A stretch of 64,000 nt of DNA, taken from contig CAVQYJ010000020.1 in NCBI GenBank assembly GCA_963718145.1, forward strand, positions 186,001-250,000, read 5' to 3'. The position numbers and the translations under genes were made by a program. This DNA is from UBA7672 sp963718145. GTDB lineage: Bacteria; Pseudomonadota; Alphaproteobacteria; Caulobacterales; Hyphomonadaceae. A model generated the notes under the pieces. It did no database searches, was not told the origin of the DNA, and worked only from the letters and a program-made list of their open reading frames with translations. Of this stretch, positions 8,303 to 16,237 are shown piece by piece (the first letter of the stretch is position 1; every line of letters begins with the position of its first letter).

Positions 8303-10192
8303 CTAGGCAGACGCAGCGATTGAAATTGGATCAAGTGAATCGGATTGGTGCAGCCGCTCCAACGCACCGGCCTGAGTGACCGGTCGGCCGAAGAGGTAGC
8401 CTTGCATGTGCGAGCATCCTGCTAGCCTCAAGGCCTGTTCCTGGAACTGGTCCTCGACGCCTTCGGCGACTACCGTCAGCCCCATCGAGCGGGCGAGCTG
8501 AGCTACCGAGCTAACGATCGCCGTCGAATTGGCTTCCTTGCCCAGGGACGTGACAAAGGCGCGATCAATCTTGATGCAGTCGATGCTGAAGTTCTTGAGA
8601 TTGAAGAGGCTCGAGTAGCCGGTTCCAAAATCATCAAGAGCGATGCGAAACCCTTGCTGCTGAAGCTCGGCGACGAGCTTCATCGCAACATCTGCATCGT
8701 CAAACAGCGCCGTTTCCGTAATCTCGATCTGGACACGAGAGGAAGGCAGACCTGCCGCCGCGACGGCTCCGCACAGATTCTCCAGAAATTTGGCGCGGTG
8801 AAACTGCCGCGGCGAGAAATTGATGGAGACATACTGATCGGGCCATGCACGACAGGCATCGAGGGCCCGCGGCAAGACCCAGTCGGTAAGTTCATGGATA
8901 AGCCCGCCCTCCTCGGCGATCGGTACAAAGATCGAGGGAGGAACAATTCCATGCTTCGGGCTATGCCAGCGAACGAGGGCCTCGAATCCAACAACGGCCA
9001 GCGTGTCCTGACGAACGATGGGCTGGAAGACCAGCGCCAGCTCGTCGCTGGCGATGGCCTCCCGAAAGCCAGTCTCGATCAAGGATCGGAAGCGCGAGCT
9101 TTCATCGAGCGTCGCGTCAAACACATACGCTTGTCCGCGACCCGCCCGTTTGGCGGCATAGAGCGCGAGGTCGGCCCGCCGCAGAATTTCGTTGGCGTCC
9201 CTCTCTCCATGCTCCAGGGAGACTGCCACTCCAACCGACGCCCCGACCTGGACAGACTGCCCGAAAATCGCTTGATCCTGGGCGCAGACGTGCACAAATT
9301 GGTCGCATATGGCGCGCGCGGCCTGAGGCGATGTGACGGGAAGGACGATGCCGAATTCATCACCTCCCATGCGCGCGGCCATTGCGCCGGGAGGCAGAAC
9401 CTCGGCCAGTCGACGCCAGACCGACCGGATCAATTCGTCGCCTGCAACATGGCCAAGGTTATCATTGACCGACTTGAAGCGATCGAGATCAAGAATGGCG
9501 ACGGAGAACCTCGCCGATTTCGTGTGAACGCGTTCGGAAAGCTCGCGAATGAACGCCGCGCGATTGGGGCCTCCGGTCAAAGTGTCGTGAAAGGCGGCAT
9601 GGCTCGCACGAGCTTCGCTGGCGGCGAGTCGAGAATTGGCCTGCTCAAGCAGGTTGACTTGTTCTTCAAGCTTGCCTCGCGCCTGCCGGAGATCGCGTTC
9701 GATACGCCATTTTTCGGACAGCGCGCGCGCCAGCTGGAGAATTTCCTCGATCTCAAACGGCTTGGCGACGTAGTACAGCTTTTCAAACGGACCCGCGACC
9801 TTCGCCACATCGAGCGGAGAACTGTCGGAATATCCCGTCACCATGACCAGGTGGACCTCGGGGTCCGCCAGCCGGATCAGGCGCGCTGTCTCCTTGCCGT
9901 CGATGCCGGGCGGCATGCGCATGTCGAGAAAGACGACCTGAAATGGCGCACTCGCGCCTATGGCTTCCTCGACAGCAGCGACCGCCGCTTCGCCCTGATC
10001 GACATAGGTGACATTGAAATCTGGCGTATCGACTGTCCCCGTGCCCCCGTCGCCTGCATCTGAGAACAGGGACGCCGCTAACGCCGAGAGTTCACGATTT
10101 TTCGACGTCGATGCGGCCGATGCAAAGGCCGCCTTGTAGGCGGCCAGTACGCCACGATCGTCATCGGCAACCAGGATACGCATGGCGGGCAT
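8303..10192 (-). CDS. Response regulator with REC-GGDEF-EAL domains (c-di-GMP turnover)
   Basis: The protein has 629 residues. An N-terminal receiver begins ILVADDD, has its phosphoacceptor Asp in VFLDMRMPPGIDG and ends with a K in YYVAKPFE. The receiver carries an insertion of about 30 residues between the first helix and the second strand, rich in Ala, Ser and Gly. A coiled linker precedes a diguanylate cyclase domain with an intact MGGDEF, and then an EAL phosphodiesterase domain with GFEALVRW, ITETALFDD and DDFGTGYSS, all key acidic residues present. Both activities are therefore possible, with phosphorylation choosing between them. The ATG at 10192 is used; a second ATG at 10183 gives MRILVADDD and has an equally weak ribosome site. 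It is first in the operon with the TorF-like protein and the CHASE4-HAMP kinase. Confidence 0.92.
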   Translation of the reverse strand: MPAMRILVADDDRGVLAAYKAAFASAASTSKNRELSALAASLFSDAGDGGTGTVDTPDFNVTYVDQGEAAVAAVEEAIGASAPFQVVFLDMRMPPGIDGKETARLIRLADPEVHLVMVTGYSDSSPLDVAKVAGPFEKLYYVAKPFEIEEILQLARALSEKWRIERDLRQARGKLEEQVNLLEQANSRLAASEARASHAAFHDTLTGGPNRAAFIRELSERVHTKSARFSVAILDLDRFKSVNDNLGHVAGDELIRSVWRRLAEVLPPGAMAARMGGDEFGIVLPVTSPQAARAICDQFVHVCAQDQAIFGQSVQVGASVGVAVSLEHGERDANEILRRADLALYAAKRAGRGQAYVFDATLDESSRFRSLIETGFREAIASDELALVFQPIVRQDTLAVVGFEALVRWHSPKHGIVPPSIFVPIAEEGGLIHELTDWVLPRALDACRAWPDQYVSINFSPRQFHRAKFLENLCGAVAAAGLPSSRVQIEITETALFDDADVAMKLVAELQQQGFRIALDDFGTGYSSLFNLKNFSIDCIKIDRAFVTSLGKEANSTAIVSSVAQLARSMGLTVVAEGVEDQFQEQALRLAGCSHMQGYLFGRPVTQAGALERLHQSDSLDPISIAASA

Positions 10193-10601
10193 TTCCAGCA
10201 GCAGGGCAGTTGGAAACTAGCGGGTGCGTATTGCCGGGCGGTTAATCGTGGCGTTTGCCGCAACCGGATAGCTGGTCCAATCGCGTCAGCAATGCAGGCG
10301 GCTTGGCGTCCACCCTGGACGTTTCGTCGCCCGTCGAACGGCTCGGCCCCTTGGGACTAAGCGCCTACCCCACCGCAACATCATGGCGACTGCCGCGAAT
10401 GGCTGCGCTGGCAAAATGTCTACCTGTCCTGTTGTGCCGCTTGGGGATTGCGCAGGTGCGCGTCGAATGCGCTCCCTGCCCCCGGTAGCTATCACGCGCG
10501 CGTGACGCATGGCAGGAGCCGCCGATCGGCGTCGGCGGCCAGTCAAAGCAGACATCAAGTGAAGACCATGCGGCCGCCTTGCTTTCGCGGTCGATAGATC
10601 A
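10193..10601. other. Intergenic region between two signalling units
   Basis: These 409 bases hold no credible gene on either strand. An 8-base perfect hairpin (GCCGCCGA / TCGGCGGC, 10518-10539) lies about 60 bases beyond the stop of the upstream hybrid kinase and may end its transcript. The promoter of the three-gene c-di-GMP operon should lie near 10200-10300, but no clear -35/-10 pair was identified. Confidence 0.35.
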
Positions 10602-12749
10602 CTAGGCAGACGTTCTGCGCGCCGCCCGCATGTGCCGCGGCGGCGTCAGCACCGCATAAATTTTGGCGATCAGGCCGTTCTGATCGACCGGCTTTGAGAC
10701 GTAGTCGGTCATGCCAAGAGCAAGGTATTTTTCTCGGTCGCCATTCATCGCATCGGCCGTCAGAGCGATGACTGGCACCGCGTTCCAGGATTCGCCAGAC
10801 GCGCGGATCCGTTGAATCGCCTCTCGGCCGTCCATCACCGGCATGTGCACGTCCAGCAGCACCAGATCGAACGGCTGGACGCCGAGACAATCCAGCGCTT
10901 CCTTTCCGTTGGCTGCTTCAACAATGTCGAGGCCCAACCGAGCCAGAAACAGCTTGATGACTTGACGATTGATGGCGTTGTCGTCCGTGATCAGAATGCG
11001 TTTCCCGCTTAGGCTGCCGCTGGCCCAGTCGCTTGCCGAAGTCATTTCCCTGGCGCCCGGGGGCGGGTCCAGAGTCGAAGCGACCGCGTGAGCGCAGAAC
11101 GTCAGAACAAAGGTCGAGCCCCGCCCTTCCTCACTCCGGACGATCAGATCGCCGCCCATCAACCGGGCGAGCTGGCGTGAAATCGCGAGGCCAAGGCCCG
11201 TGCCGCCGAACTTTCGGGTTGTTGCGCCATCGGCCTGGGTGAACGCTGCGAACAATTTGGCTTGCGCTTCTGGTCCCATTCCGATGCCGGTGTCGCTCAC
11301 TTCAACTGCAATCACAATGTCGCCATTGATGCCCGCGCGCGAGGAGACCGCGATCTCGATACGACCGGTTTCCGTGAACTTGATCGCGTTCGACAGGAGA
11401 TTGCTGACGCACTGACGGACGCGCACGGGATCAAAAGTCAGCCTTTGTGGGAGATCCGGATCGGCGCGCAGCTGCAACGCCAAGCCCTTGTCTTCCGCGA
11501 GGCTCTGAAAGAGCTCCTGGGTTCGGGCAATCGTGTTCAGGAGATCCCCGGGCGTCGCTGAAATTTCCAGCTTGCCGGCTTCGACCTTGGAAAGATCCAG
11601 CACATCGTTGAGCAATTGAGTCAGGGACCGGCCCGAATCGAGGATGACATCGATCTTTTCACGCTGCGCGGGCTCCCTGACTTCGTTGGCAAGCGCCTGC
11701 GCCATGCCCAAGACGCCGTTGAGCGGCGTTCGGATTTCGTGGCTCATATTGGCGAGGAACTCACCCTTGGCGCGGCTGCTTGCTTCAGCGGCTTCCTTGG
11801 CGGCCCGCAAATCGGCCTCCAGCGCCTTACGGATGGATAGGTCAACAACGGTCGCGACCAAGTCGCGCGAAGACTTCTCGCCAATCACTCGTGCGCGCAG
11901 ATGCATCCATCGATAGCCGCCCGAGGCGACGCGGACGCGTACATCCTGATCCCAGCCGGCGCGCTCGCCGCGTACGCACTGCTCAAGCTTGGAGAATGCT
12001 TCCGGCGCGTCTTCGGGATGCACCCGGTCACGTAGCGTCGCCATGTCCTTGTTGGTCGGGTCGAAACCCAACGACAACGCGAGCTTTGGGTTGGGCCGAT
12101 ACGTCATGGTCGCGAAGTCGATTTCGAAATATCCATCACCGGCGCTTTCGATTGCGAACTCCAGGCGCTCCCGGGCCGCCTGACCCTGGCTAAGCGCCGC
12201 AAGCAAGCGCTTGAATGTATGACTGGCGGTGCGCGAAGCGCTGATGATGCCGAGCAATGATCCCAGGGCGGACAGAGTACACGCAACAGCGACGAAAGGC
12301 GGATAACACGTCCAGGCGGACCACAGCAGGCAGCCGAGCAGGACGGCAAAGGGGCCAGCCAGATAGACGCCCTGTAGTTCCGGCCTGCGGGCGACGTTGA
12401 ATATGATGTGGATGATCAGCCCAAAGATGATGGCGATCGCCCAGGCCCAGGCCTCTCGCTCTCCGGTGATCCAGAACAGGATGGCCGCCACGAGCCAGCC
12501 GGCGACAACGCCGCCTGCGCTGGCGAGATAGGACCGGTCATAAAGGAAGGTCGTGTCGTCGTTGCGCGCCATGAAGACATGCAAGCTGGTATCGAGGCCG
12601 ATCATGACCAGCGACCAGACAATGGCCGCTCCCACCCCATAGTAATGGCTCATCATGACGCCAGACACGATCGACAGGGAAAGCGTGATCGCTAGTGTGA
12701 GGCGGGTGTCCTCGAGCCATTGCTTATGTTCATGCGAGGGCGGCAACAT
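10602..12749 (-). CDS. Six-TM PAS hybrid histidine kinase with C-terminal receiver
   Basis: The protein has 715 residues. About six membrane segments occupy residues ~15-175 with short loops, followed by a PAS domain (~195-305, FAIESAGDGYFEIDF). The HisKA domain has H337 in ANMSHEIRTPLNG, and the HATPase domain has NLLSNAIKF, DTGIGMG and GTGLGLAISRQLA. The receiver starts ILITDDN and has its phosphoacceptor in LLDVHMPVMDG. The ATG at 12749 has GGAAGAG four bases upstream. The kinase core and receiver closely match those of the 737-residue kinase at 3248-5461, including the LLDxHMPVMDGRE region, so the two arose by duplication with exchange of the sensor part. As a hybrid kinase it needs a histidine phosphotransfer partner that is not encoded here. 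The input signal is unknown. Confidence 0.92.
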   Translation of the reverse strand: MLPPSHEHKQWLEDTRLTLAITLSLSIVSGVMMSHYYGVGAAIVWSLVMIGLDTSLHVFMARNDDTTFLYDRSYLASAGGVVAGWLVAAILFWITGEREAWAWAIAIIFGLIIHIIFNVARRPELQGVYLAGPFAVLLGCLLWSAWTCYPPFVAVACTLSALGSLLGIISASRTASHTFKRLLAALSQGQAARERLEFAIESAGDGYFEIDFATMTYRPNPKLALSLGFDPTNKDMATLRDRVHPEDAPEAFSKLEQCVRGERAGWDQDVRVRVASGGYRWMHLRARVIGEKSSRDLVATVVDLSIRKALEADLRAAKEAAEASSRAKGEFLANMSHEIRTPLNGVLGMAQALANEVREPAQREKIDVILDSGRSLTQLLNDVLDLSKVEAGKLEISATPGDLLNTIARTQELFQSLAEDKGLALQLRADPDLPQRLTFDPVRVRQCVSNLLSNAIKFTETGRIEIAVSSRAGINGDIVIAVEVSDTGIGMGPEAQAKLFAAFTQADGATTRKFGGTGLGLAISRQLARLMGGDLIVRSEEGRGSTFVLTFCAHAVASTLDPPPGAREMTSASDWASGSLSGKRILITDDNAINRQVIKLFLARLGLDIVEAANGKEALDCLGVQPFDLVLLDVHMPVMDGREAIQRIRASGESWNAVPVIALTADAMNGDREKYLALGMTDYVSKPVDQNGLIAKIYAVLTPPRHMRAARRTSA

Positions 12750-13009
12750 GAAACTCTTCCAATGCGTTCAACGTCGGCGGTATGCCGCGAGGGTGACAGA
12801 AGGAGTTAAATTTTCGGTTGGGAAATAGGGTCTTACTACCGGATCGTGTTATCGAAGGCATAGCGAGTCGGCTCGCCAATCGACGCACACCGTTAACAAG
12901 GAAGACGCTTCAAGCGCATCGACCTGACTTTTTTCGATGGTGCGGCAAGCCTGAATGACCAACGGTTTTATCCTTCGCTGGCCTCACATTCCGCAGGAAG
13001 CGGTCTGGG

Positions 13010-13444
13010 CTATTCTAGGCCCGAGGGTCCGCTGATCGTGCCGATGTAGGCGATGAGGGCATCCGCGCCGCGGACGTCAAAGTCGAACACAGGCATCTCG
13101 TCGTGTCCGACGCGCATGCCCTCGATGAAGCGGTAGGCGAGGTTGTCAGACTCATACACAGACAGCACATCGCGCAGAGGAGGCGCGCCCTTGCGAGGGC
13201 TAGCGGAGGTGCGGTCGATGGCATGGCAGGACGAACATTCGCGCCGCGCCAGATCCCGCCCTGCTGCGATCATGGCAGGATCTGGCGTTCTTTCGCCAGC
13301 GCCCGGCCAACCGGCCGCCCCGCTCTCGGACATGCGGCCTGCCGCATTCCCTCCTACCCACGAAGAGCACGCGCCCATGGCCACAGCCCAGCCGACCAGC
13401 ACTATCGCGCGCATATGCCTCGCGACCCTTGCTTGCACTTTCAT
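13010..13444 (-). CDS. Mono-heme cytochrome c lipoprotein, FNR-box controlled
   Basis: The protein has 144 residues with a signal sequence ending MGAC, consistent with a lipoprotein, and one heme site CSSCH. Family-like residues ASPRKGAPPLRDVLSVY follow, and the methionine in HDEMPVF is a likely axial ligand. The ATG at 13444 has GGAG seven bases upstream; an internal ATG at 13414 is less likely because it lacks such a site. It is a clear paralogue of the cytochrome at 26312-26686, sharing CSSCHAI, the ASP-GAPPLR-VLS-Y block and the xxMPxFxF end. A perfect FNR/FixK box is centred about 120 bases upstream, so it should be made under low oxygen. It probably carries electrons between a membrane donor and the cbb3 oxidase. 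That role is inferred. Confidence 0.88.
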   Translation of the reverse strand: MKVQARVARHMRAIVLVGWAVAMGACSSWVGGNAAGRMSESGAAGWPGAGERTPDPAMIAAGRDLARRECSSCHAIDRTSASPRKGAPPLRDVLSVYESDNLAYRFIEGMRVGHDEMPVFDFDVRGADALIAYIGTISGPSGLE

Positions 13445-13774
13445 GTTCGCACTCCGCCAGGACCGAGTATGATTCCTGGCAGCATGCGCCCCAGCAACAA
13501 ATAGGCAATCGCGGCAAGGACGCGATATCCGGGCCGATGCCCGGCAGACGAACGGTCGTTGATCTGAATCAATCGTGGTTCCCGCAGCCCTGCTAGGAGG
13601 AGTCCAAGCTGGCGCGAAGTTTGGCCCGGCTTGCACTGGGAGGTCCTGGGCGGGGCAGCGCGATGCGCTCCCCGTCCCTTTCTAAACCTCCGGCCCTTGA
13701 GGCGAAAGACTTCCACAATCATCGGTCGCGGCTGAAATACGCTGTGGCGCCGAGAACGACCATGAACACGAGCA
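13445..13774. other. Leader region with FNR box and a possible 32-residue membrane peptide
   Basis: This 330-base stretch precedes the cytochrome c gene on the minus strand. It contains the perfect FNR/FixK box at 13559-13572 and most of a small open frame at 13719-13817, both listed separately. A further open frame runs from the FNR box into the cytochrome start and ends with a TGA that overlaps the ATG by four bases (ending LLLGRMLPGIILGPGGVRT). It has no start with a ribosome site, so I do not call it a gene. Confidence 0.4.
13559..13572. promoter_or_regulatory. Perfect FNR/FixK box upstream of cytochrome c lipoprotein
   Basis: The sequence TTGATCTGAATCAA matches the FNR/Anr/FixK consensus TTGAT-N4-ATCAA at every position. 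Activation from a site centred 41.5 bases before the start of transcription would give an mRNA start near 13524 and a leader of roughly 80 bases before the cytochrome ATG at 13444. Confidence 0.85.
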
Positions 13775-13817
13775 TTACAGAAGCCACGCCAGGCACAATG
13801 AATTGTTCGATCCGCAT
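13719..13817 (-). CDS. Possible 32-residue single-TM peptide
   Basis: A short frame starts at the ATG at 13817 and ends with TGA at 13719. The product begins MRIEQFIVPG, continues with a hydrophobic segment of about 18 residues (VASVMLVFMVVLGATAYF) and ends SRDR, the layout of small oxidase-associated membrane peptides. Its start overlaps the 3' end of the preceding lipoprotein gene by 43 bases in another frame. The upstream sequence offers only a weak ribosome site, so translation would depend on coupling. It resembles in size and topology CydX- or CcoM-like accessory peptides, but I see no specific homology. The call is tentative. Confidence 0.35.
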   Translation of the reverse strand: MRIEQFIVPGVASVMLVFMVVLGATAYFSRDR

Positions 13818-14107
13818 GAGATTGCTCGTATCGGCTCGAGGGATCCGGCTTCGGGCCGGCAATCCGGCAAGGCGAAGCGGTCATCCGCGTCGCAGGCATA
13901 GGTTCTTCCTGCGGCGGTCGCCCGCCACACGACTTTCCCCGGGAAGGTGGTGATGTCGGAGATGATGATCGCCGTCGTTTCTACGCCGGGCACGGCGGAT
14001 GCCGTCGCTGCTCTCGCCCTGGTCTCAGGCGAAACGGGGGCCCCGCAAGCCGCGAGCGCTGCGGCGCCCGCCAGAGCGGCCAATGCAATCCTGGACAGGG
14101 ATCTCAT
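13775..14107 (-). CDS. Small lipoprotein of unknown function
   Basis: The protein has 110 residues. A clear signal peptide ends LAACG, a good lipobox. The mature part contains FPGKVVWRATAAGRTYACDAD and a second cysteine in LPDCRPE, suggesting one disulfide. The ATG at 14107 has AAGGAG eight bases upstream and overlaps the stop of the preceding gene by four bases (ATGA), so the two are one operon. The last ~20 residues (from SLEPIRAI on) look less protein-like and overlap the possible 32-residue membrane peptide, so the true end could differ if an indel is present here. I do not recognise the family. Location beside FNR-controlled genes suggests a periplasmic role in low-oxygen respiration. 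Confidence 0.65.
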   Translation of the reverse strand: MRSLSRIALAALAGAAALAACGAPVSPETRARAATASAVPGVETTAIIISDITTFPGKVVWRATAAGRTYACDADDRFALPDCRPEAGSLEPIRAISCGSNNSLCLAWLL

Positions 14108-14484
14108 GCTCTATGCTCCTTTGCTTGCATGTGATGGTCGACGCGATATGTCAGGTCGCGGTCATCGCTTCCGTGGATGGTGATGTAGCTGCCCAGCGCC
14201 AGCGAGTGGTCGCCGAGCCGATAGACCGGCTCGTCGTCGCCCTCGCGCTCTTCGTCGTAGTGGAAATACCAGTGTCCGCCGCGGTGCGTGAGCAGGCCGT
14301 CGGCGTCACGGTCCTCGCCAGGCCCAAAGCGGATGACGGTGCATTTATCTCGCATTTGGCGCCATTCATCGACCGACAGCCGACCTTCGCGATCCAGCGG
14401 CGCCTGGATGACATAGCCCTGGCTGATATCGCCGTTAGGAAAGCCGGGGTTGCGGGCAAGTCTGAGAACCACCTGGGTCAGCAT
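14104..14484 (-). CDS. Conserved hypothetical cytoplasmic protein (126 aa)
   Basis: The ATG at 14484 follows AGGAGG by five bases, a strong ribosome site, and sets a 126-residue product with no signal or membrane segment. It is rich in charged residues and has several His-containing stretches (HRGGHWYFHYDEE near the middle, VDHHMQAKEH at the end), which may bind metal. The ATGA overlap with the following lipoprotein gene shows an operon. A weaker FNR/FixK-like site lies about 55 bases upstream, between this gene and the divergent heme-PAS kinase. I do not recognise the family and cannot name a function. Confidence 0.7.
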   Translation of the reverse strand: MLTQVVLRLARNPGFPNGDISQGYVIQAPLDREGRLSVDEWRQMRDKCTVIRFGPGEDRDADGLLTHRGGHWYFHYDEEREGDDEPVYRLGDHSLALGSYITIHGSDDRDLTYRVDHHMQAKEHRA

Positions 14485-14532
14485 GGCTGCCTCCTGTTCT
14501 CGTATCGATACCGAGGGCGGGCGGGCGGCCGT

Positions 14533-14546
14533 CTGACGTGGATCAA
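14533..14546. promoter_or_regulatory. Possible FNR/FixK-like box between divergent genes
   Basis: CTGACGTGGATCAA has one perfect half (ATCAA) and a 3-of-5 match in the other half, 8 of 10 conserved positions in all. Its centre is about 55 bases from the ATG at 14484 and 72 bases from the ATG at 14612, so it could serve either direction. The imperfect half makes this uncertain. Confidence 0.4.
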
Positions 14547-14611
14547 GGTCACAGTTGAGCAAGCGGGCAGATTTTGATGGTCAGTCTCATGCCGTTTGCG
14601 CCGGGAGCCAG

Positions 14612-16237
14612 ATGAAGGAAACCCCGCCGGACCTCTCAGCTACCCCGTCGGCTGGTGAAAGCCCGCCCAGCCCGCTAGAATCCATTCGTCTTTGGACGCT
14701 ACCGGAGGTCGACTTGCAGTCGCTGCTCACCGACGACCGGTTCCGCATTGTCCCCGAAACCATGGTGGACGGGCTCATCGTCATCGATGCAGCCGGGATC
14801 ATCCGGTTCGTCAATCCGGGATGCGAGAGGTTGTTCCTCGCGCCGGCGGCTGACCTGGTCGGCAAGAATGTTTCCGTGTTGATGCCAAAGGCCATGGCCG
14901 CGGATCACGACGCCTACCTTGCGCGGCACCGCGAGACGCGCGTGAAGCGCATTATCGGCATCGGACGCGAGCTGCAGGGGCTGAAGGCCGATGGTACGGT
15001 ATTTCCAATGTATCTCTCGGTCGGCGAGGCGCAGACCGGCGCCGAGACGATTTTTGTGGGCATCATCTATGACCTGACAGAGAAAAAGCGCGCCGAAGAA
15101 GTCATCCTCCATCACCAGAAACTGGACGCGATCGGACAGCTGTCGGGCGGCATCGCCCACGATTTCAACAACATTCTCAGCGTCGTCAGCGGCAACCTCG
15201 AGATGATCGCGGCGGTTGACCTGCCTCCTGCGGCCCGCAGGGCCGTTGTGCGAGCCCAGGATGCGGCCACCCGCGCCGCCCGCATCACCCAGCGCCTGTT
15301 GGCGTTTGCACGCAAGCAACCATTGTCGCGCCTACCCATCGATCTCAACAATGCGCTCGAGGACATGTCGGAGATGCTGCAGCGGGCGATCGGCGAAACG
15401 GTCGAAGTGCGCATGCACCTTGCGCCGGGGCCAGCCGTGGTGGAGGCCGACATTGACCAGTTCGAAACGGCGATCCTGAACCTTGCGGTAAACGCCCGCG
15501 ATGCGATGCTCGGCGGCGGCGTCCTGACGATCGAGACGGAGGCTGTTCGCCTTGACGACGACCCCCGCACGGCAAGCGAAGCGCCGCCAGGCGACTATCT
15601 GCGCGTTTCCGTGTCCGACACTGGCGTCGGCATGACGCCGGAAGTATGCGCGCGCGCGATCGAACCCTTCTTCACGACCAAGGAAGTCGGCGCGGGCACC
15701 GGCCTCGGACTGAGCATGGTCTATGGCTTCATGAAGCAGCTGGGAGGGTTGGCGCGACTTCACAGCGAGGTGGATCACGGTACCTGCGTAAGCTTACTTT
15801 TCCCGCGCACGGATGCCGCGTCCAGGGCCGCCGTGCCAACTGTAGACACTTCAACGCCGATCGGCGACGGCGAGACTGTCCTCGTCGTCGAGGACGACCC
15901 CAATGTTCGTCAGGTTACCGTTTCCCGGTTGGAATCTCTGGGCTACCGCGTCAGGATCGCCATCGACGGCAAGAGCGCTCTGGACGCGCTGGCGCGGGCG
16001 CCTGAGGTCCAGCTTGCCCTCGTCGATGTGGTGATGCCGGGCGGCATGGACGGACATGCGCTTGCCGACGAAATCAACAAGCGTTGGCCAAACGTGCGCA
16101 TTGTCTTGACGTCCGGCTATTCGCCGCGGATGGCGACTGACGCAGGACGGGGCAGCCGCCCCTTCCTGCCCAAGCCTGCAAGCCGAGCCCAGCTCGCGCT
16201 GACGGTCCACGGCGTTCTGCACTTGGAGGCGCGTTAG
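14612..16237 (+). CDS. FixL-like heme-PAS hybrid histidine kinase
   Basis: The protein has 541 residues. An N-terminal PAS domain (~45-155) is very close to that of FixL: the heme-ligand histidine is conserved in DHDAY (H99) and the distal arginine in IIGIGR (R119). Their spacing of 20 equals His200-Arg220 in Bradyrhizobium FixL. The histidine kinase core follows (H183 in GGIAHDFNN, then NLAVNARDAM, DTGVGMT, GTGLGLSMV). The C-terminal receiver begins VLVVEDD and has its Asp in ALVDVVMPGGMDG. No membrane segment is present, so the sensor is cytoplasmic. The ATG at 14612 has GGGAG four bases upstream; an upstream TTG at 14555 is rejected. The stop overlaps the convergent OmpR-type gene. It most likely senses oxygen and adjusts the nearby cbb3 oxidase genes. 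The fused receiver replaces or supplements a FixJ-like partner. Confidence 0.9.
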   Translation: MKETPPDLSATPSAGESPPSPLESIRLWTLPEVDLQSLLTDDRFRIVPETMVDGLIVIDAAGIIRFVNPGCERLFLAPAADLVGKNVSVLMPKAMAADHDAYLARHRETRVKRIIGIGRELQGLKADGTVFPMYLSVGEAQTGAETIFVGIIYDLTEKKRAEEVILHHQKLDAIGQLSGGIAHDFNNILSVVSGNLEMIAAVDLPPAARRAVVRAQDAATRAARITQRLLAFARKQPLSRLPIDLNNALEDMSEMLQRAIGETVEVRMHLAPGPAVVEADIDQFETAILNLAVNARDAMLGGGVLTIETEAVRLDDDPRTASEAPPGDYLRVSVSDTGVGMTPEVCARAIEPFFTTKEVGAGTGLGLSMVYGFMKQLGGLARLHSEVDHGTCVSLLFPRTDAASRAAVPTVDTSTPIGDGETVLVVEDDPNVRQVTVSRLESLGYRVRIAIDGKSALDALARAPEVQLALVDVVMPGGMDGHALADEINKRWPNVRIVLTSGYSPRMATDAGRGSRPFLPKPASRAQLALTVHGVLHLEAR

